A stretch of DNA of 64,000 bases from Patiria miniata (lineage: Eukaryota > Echinodermata > Asteroidea > Valvatida > Asterinidae). Position 1 is the stretch's first letter, and each line of letters opens with the position of its first letter. Below the pieces are notes generated by a model. The model ran no database searches. It was not told the DNA's origin and was given only the letters and a program-made list of their open reading frames with translations. This document shows positions 60,113 to 64,000 of the stretch, piece by piece. The position numbers and the translations under genes were made by a program. Where the stretch lies: contig NW_024037063.1 in NCBI RefSeq assembly GCF_015706575.1, forward strand, positions 9,114,927 through 9,178,926. Reading direction: 5' to 3'.

Positions 60113-60816
60113 GTCTGTATTCAATTTAAGGTTATAATGAAATCCATTGTGCATTGCATACTAGTAGATAATGAGAGATGATAATGGACTCTTTTTCTTC
60201 TTTTTTATTCCCCGCGCCGGCGAAGACGAAGGGGCATACTCGCTTGTCCTTCTAGCAAGTCCTTCTGTATGTGTGTACCAACCTTGCCATCTTTATGTGG
60301 ACCTCAAAAACAGGTACACACGATGCTGGTTGTGTGAACCTTTTGAAGTAAGCCAGGTCCACACAACTTTCCCCTCGGGAAAAAAAAACAGGTTTAGCGA
60401 CATTTTTGGGTAAGGGTATTCGTTGCAAAAAAAAAAGAGAGGAAAACGCAGGGAAAAAATGATAAAAAAATTGTGGGTTGAAAGAGTTCTGAACTACACG
60501 AAGAAAAAGAAATGTCAACAGTAGGTATTGAAGGTAAGACTGGATGTATGTGTGGGTATGTAAACATCGGCAATCGTGGACTTATAACAAAAGGGTTAGG
60601 GCACAAACAATACGTCCACAATTGACCGAACGTCCACCATTAAACTTCGTGTACAAAACCAATGAGAGCTGTTGCTGAAAAGTTAGTACAAACAAGGGAA
60701 TGAGGATTAGGCCCACGGACAATAGGGGGTCCACGATTGCCGGTGTTTACAAAGATGTGTGGATGTGGGCGGGTCGTCACCACGTTATTTGGAAGTTATT
60801 ATTGTTAGGGTATAAC

Positions 60817-61467
60817 GGGCATGTCACACTGTCACGTCCATTCATGGCGTTCATATTGCGTTGTTGAACAAAACGCCATAATAAAGACGCAAGACAGTGG
60901 CTTGCATTGCGTCTCTGTGAAGTCCACCGAAAGTCTAAGACGTCCCTATGGCGTTCTATAGCGTCCTTGCGACGTTCTCTGAGTTCCATTGAAGACAAAT
61001 TAGAAGTCTGTTTTGCGTCCTTTGCGTCCTCGCTGCGTCCTCATGGTGTCTAATAAGTTCGTACGGCGTTCGTGGAGTCCTTATCGCCCGCTTGATGCGA
61101 CCTTAAAACGTACGTCTGACTTCAGCAGCCAGAAGTGCGGCGCTTATACTCGGGCCAAAACGGGCGATATTCATCATGAGTCTTCACACTTTTAACGGCA
61201 AAGACGCATAGGAGACGCACAGTCCTGATGCATGCACGTTCGTGGAGTTCTCACGACGTCGCTCCCGCCGAGGCGCGGCGTTTGTTTTGTGCATGTCCAA
61301 AACGAACGTGGCAGTTTCACGTTCAGCGAAGTCGTTGGAGTGCCTCTGAAGTCCTCAACTAGTATTAATGAGTCCCCACGCCGTTATCAGCGTTCCCACC
61401 GCGTTTAAGTCGATTTTCTTGGTCGCGGTACAAACTCCATGCCAGAACGTGACAGTGTGACAGGCCC
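60817..61467. mobile_element. Inverted-repeat element in Roc intron
   Basis: About 650 bp with inverted ends of about 23 bp (GGGCATGTCACACTGTCACG at the left and the complement of CGTGACAGTGTGACAGGCCC at the right), beside TAA-like flanks. The ends resemble the Harbinger-like family at 32149, but the inside is different, rich in GCGTCC and ACGTTC words. No coding region. Confidence 0.7.
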
Positions 61468-62212
61468 TTTAGACCGAGTTGTGGGGACTTTCTGCTGTCC
61501 CCATGGCGTCTTCGGTCCCCAAGTACCATGGACAAATTGTGTGTAGTCCCCACAGTTATGGACAGTGTGACCGTAAGGTTATGTCAAAATTTTGCTAGAT
61601 GCACTTAATGTATGCTTACTTAACATACACCCCGAGAACGGACAGACAGAAAAAGGGAGAACAACAACAGATTCTTTGTTGTCTTCGGCCGTTCACCATT
61701 TGTTCAAGTAAAAACGGTCCTCGGTCGTGAGTTTAATTGTTTGCTTAGTCTATGGACGATTGTTATATAATAGCGGCAAAGGGAAAGACAATGCCTTGTC
61801 CTCGAAAAGTACGACTGTGTGCACACATTCGGTTACATCAAGATATCTAAACAATTACTGTGTATCAATTTCAATTTTGCATTTGAATTGTTTATTGGAT
61901 TAGGTCAAGGTTATTTTGGTTAAAACAATAGAAAATGTTTCAGCAGAATATCTCTAGAATTACTTGGCGTATCAACTTGAAACTGAATCAAGCTTTCAGG
62001 AGGAACTCGGAAATTGTACGGGGAATGCATCTTTAAAGTGCATTCTTCTGGAACTTACTTGTTGTTTACAATTCATTATTTATTTACTCAAACGTTGAAA
62101 GTATCCCCCCCTCAAAAAACAAAGTATGGAATTTAATTACTGAAACAAGACTGGAACATGGACCTCTAGATTGGAAATTTCATTTTAAGCTAGAATAGAA
62201 TTTTCTTTACAG
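61468..62212. other. Intron sequence, no feature
   Basis: Presumed intron between the two Roc exons. A word CCCCACAGTTATGGACAGTG TGACCGTAAG near 61548 resembles the element end but has no partner. AT-rich otherwise. Confidence 0.35.
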
Positions 62213-62301
62213 ATTTAACAGCAATCAATTGCCAACAGGAGGCGTCACTACGGACTGCACCATAGAAATCAAATCGGCACAATCATGGAAGAGTAAAACA
62301 G
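62213..62301 (+). CDS. Roc GTPase second exon (switch I region)
   Basis: Acceptor TTTTCTTTACAG and donor GTATAA. The frame reads FNSNQLPTGGVTTDCTIEIK SAQSWKSKT, corresponding to the stretch after the P-loop where Roc domains have a conserved Thr (here PTGG) followed by a beta strand. Phase joins cleanly to the previous exon (AA plus A) and leaves one base for the next. The intron between (60113-62212) contains an inverted-repeat element. Confidence 0.7.
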
Positions 62302-62660
62302 GTATAAATATTTAAATCATTGTTTTTCTGCTATAGTTAAAATATGATATTGTTGTTGATTTGAATATGTCATTCAGACAAAAAAATGCGTTTAGGTACG
62401 GCGGAGTTAGAGAGCAAAGGTTCTGTACCGTTTGGATAGGTATTGGTACAAAATTTAAAATAGCAAGGAACACCCTCTTAGACACCCAGAAGGCATGCAG
62501 TCTATCTGGTTAACATACCTGAGACGTACTGATGTCACACCATATTATTATATGTTTCTTTCTTTCGAGAGTCAAGTGGGAACAAGGGGACATTGCACCA
62601 ACTATTGTATGAAGTGAAAAGCAAAATTTGCAAACAAAGCATGACATCATTTTGTCTTAG

Positions 62661-62683
62661 GAATATTTGAAGCCATTGCTAAG
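62661..62683 (+). CDS. Possible small exon continuing the Roc domain
   Basis: Acceptor TTTTGTCTTAG and donor GTAGAA bound a 23-nt segment that in phase reads GIFEAIAK. Phase agrees with the upstream exon (G plus GA). It may extend further into an open frame to 62741 (VERSFALRRWHAF) if the donor is not used. Such a small exon is uncertain. Confidence 0.35.
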
Positions 62684-63200
62684 GTAGAACGAAGCTTTGC
62701 GCTACGTCGTTGGCATGCATTTTGGCAACTCTCTTGGTCACATTAGCAATGTGCACGTACAGCCTACACGCTATGGACAGCACTATAATGTATACACTGC
62801 TTTAAGACTGTGTTGGTGCAAGAAAGAACGTACAAGACATTTCCATGAAATTAGAGCGCTATCAGTTCTCGTTCCTTCATGCACAAGTCCGGATCCAGAA
62901 CATTTTGGGCGGGAGGGGGTTCCCAAAAATATTATCTTCCTGAAAAGTTGGTCGAAAAATTTTCCACCCAAAATTTAATATGAAACGCAAAAGGAGGGCT
63001 TGCAAATGTATTGCTTTTATTGAGTTTTGTGGGTGGTTTTTTTTTGTGGGGGGGGACGTGGAAAACAAGATTTTTTTGGGTTGGGGCGTGCCCTCCTGCC
63101 CCCGTATCCGTAGAAAAGTCTCTGAATCGACTTTGCCACAGACATGTTAAATTCACGTGCTTGTGAACTATATTAAAACTAATAACTTTGAATACTGTGC
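62684..63200. other. Presumed intron; G/T-rich repeat remnant
   Basis: Near 62888-63115 there is a GTCCGGATCCAGAACATTTT ... CCCCCGTATCCG segment typical of a dispersed repeat also seen in part at 5275, 5585 and 8785 (GGCGGATCCAGA). No exon recognised. Confidence 0.35.
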
Positions 63201-63214
63201 TCTAAATGCCGGCC

Positions 63215-63475
63215 TCCATGTCGCAATTATTTGCGCCAATATTGACGCCAAAATTCAAGACATGGACCCAAGTCGCAAATATTGACGCCAATATTGACGC
63301 CAATGGTCTCCAAGTCGCAAATATTGACGCCAATATTGACGCCAATATTCACAACATAGCCTCCATGTCGCAAATATTGACGCCAATATTGACGCCAATA
63401 TTCACGACATGACCCCAAGTCGCAAATGTTGACGCCAATATTGACGCCAATATTCACGACATGGCCTAAGTCGCA
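63215..63475 (+). repeat. Tandem array of ATTGACGCCAAT
   Basis: A 12-bp unit ATTGACGCCAAT repeats in blocks of two to three, separated by GTCGCAAAT and ACGACATGGCC-like spacers, giving a higher-order unit of about 55-65 bp present four times. Not coding on either strand despite open frames. Confidence 0.9.
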
Positions 63476-63854
63476 AACCCACTCAGGCGTGAATATTCTT
63501 CTTTTTATTAGCAATCTAGGTAAGCAATTCAAGTTTTAGTATTGTGTTTGTGTTAGCGCGGACTTCCTTCGCTGCTAGGATACGGACGTCCAATCAGTGT
63601 GACCGTAACGTCAGAGCCACATTCTGCTAAATGCACATAAACAAAACCCAGAATTACTCGAAATACACTATAAACACTTAAAATCACATGAAGATTGGTA
63701 GTATTACCTTAACTAAGGTTCAAATTATATTATAAACAATCTATAGCCATATAAAGATGTTATGAAAATATACCGTAAATTTCGGGCAAAACGCGGATCC
63801 GGCCACGACGACGCTTCCCAGTGAACTTCAGCACCTAGACCCAAAGTTGTAACG

Positions 63855-63995
63855 AGTCACTGATTTTTGTGACTCGAGTCGAGTCGAGTCATTTTGAAGA
63901 AGTGACTCCAGTCGAGTCGAGTCATTTTAAAGAAGTGACTCGAGTCGAGCCGAGTCATAATAGGTCAAAAGGTCGAGTCGAGTCGAGTCAAATAT
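63855..63995. repeat. GAGTC pentamer microsatellite
   Basis: Runs of GAGTC (for example GACTCGAGTCGAGTCGAGTC) in several blocks separated by ATTTTGAAGAAGTGACTC-like spacers. The array continues to the window end. Confidence 0.9.
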
Positions 63996-64000
63996 TTAGC

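Noticed and set aside
63206..63532. Open frames on both strands across the 12-mer array
   Set aside because: A repeat whose length is a multiple of three keeps frames open by chance; the encoded peptides are simple repeats.

Overview
This is a eukaryotic, animal-type window. There are no bacterial operons, protein-coding stretches have intron-like boundaries, and most of the DNA is transposable elements (TEs) in various states of decay. The mix includes 2A-bearing non-LTR elements, a tyrosine-recombinase retroelement with an SGNH hydrolase, DIRS, Penelope-like and Gypsy-type remnants, hAT, piggyBac-like and Harbinger-like non-autonomous elements, long poly-G/poly-C runs, and frequent short words such as ACATGTA and AGGCCTA. 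I infer a marine invertebrate deuterostome (echinoderm, hemichordate or amphioxus-like). The sequence alone does not fix the species.

Host gene. The only convincing cellular gene is on the + strand and is built of small exons. A candidate first exon lies at 567-633 (ATG, GTAAGT donor). A candidate internal exon lies at 26459-26581. A cluster at 59661-59753, 59968-60112, 62213-62301 and perhaps 62661-62683 carries a P-loop GTPase (Roc, ROCO-family-like) with GQERVGKTS. All junction phases agree, so one gene with introns of about 26 kb and 33 kb is possible. In that case nearly all TEs listed here sit in its introns. The link between the far-apart exons is inference.

Layout. 0-2.4 kb: upstream region, exon 1 and start of intron. 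2.4-8.56 kb: non-LTR retrotransposon LINE-A on the - strand, with a 2A-like and PHD-like N-terminus, split by a complete hAT element (4569-5812, exact 8-bp duplication) and an LTR-like insert (6787-7964). 8.56-12.1 kb: a second hAT copy carrying a piggyBac-like insert, fused to a Gypsy-type gag with tRNA-Pro-like primer site and LTR. 13.5-14.9 kb: Penelope-like fragments. 18.5-20.9 kb: diverged repeat field. 24.4-24.8 kb: G52...C35 element. 28.5-32.0 kb: nearly complete L2/CR1-like LINE-B. 32.1-33.3 kb: two inverted Harbinger-like elements forming a large palindrome. 34.0-36.2 kb and 51.2-53.1 kb: left and right parts of DIRS-like sequence with matching inverted ends. 36.4-40.1 kb: degenerate LINE-C with a TTAA element and a foldback. 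41.1-48.7 kb: Ngaro/DIRS-type element (gag, RT, RNase H, tyrosine recombinase, SGNH hydrolase) broken by a 2-kb foldback and a Harbinger-like element. 49.0-51.2 kb: foldbacks, one with internal TTAGGG repeats. 53.4-57.8 kb: a tandem 440-bp unit split by a 3.5-kb inverted-repeat element rich in TTCTATAGAA. 59.6-62.7 kb: Roc exons with another inverted-repeat element in the intron. 63.2-64 kb: short tandem repeats.

The TEs do not work together as a system; the window records many rounds of insertion into insertion. In several cases the empty site, reading-frame continuity or target duplication can be read directly, which gives a relative order of events.
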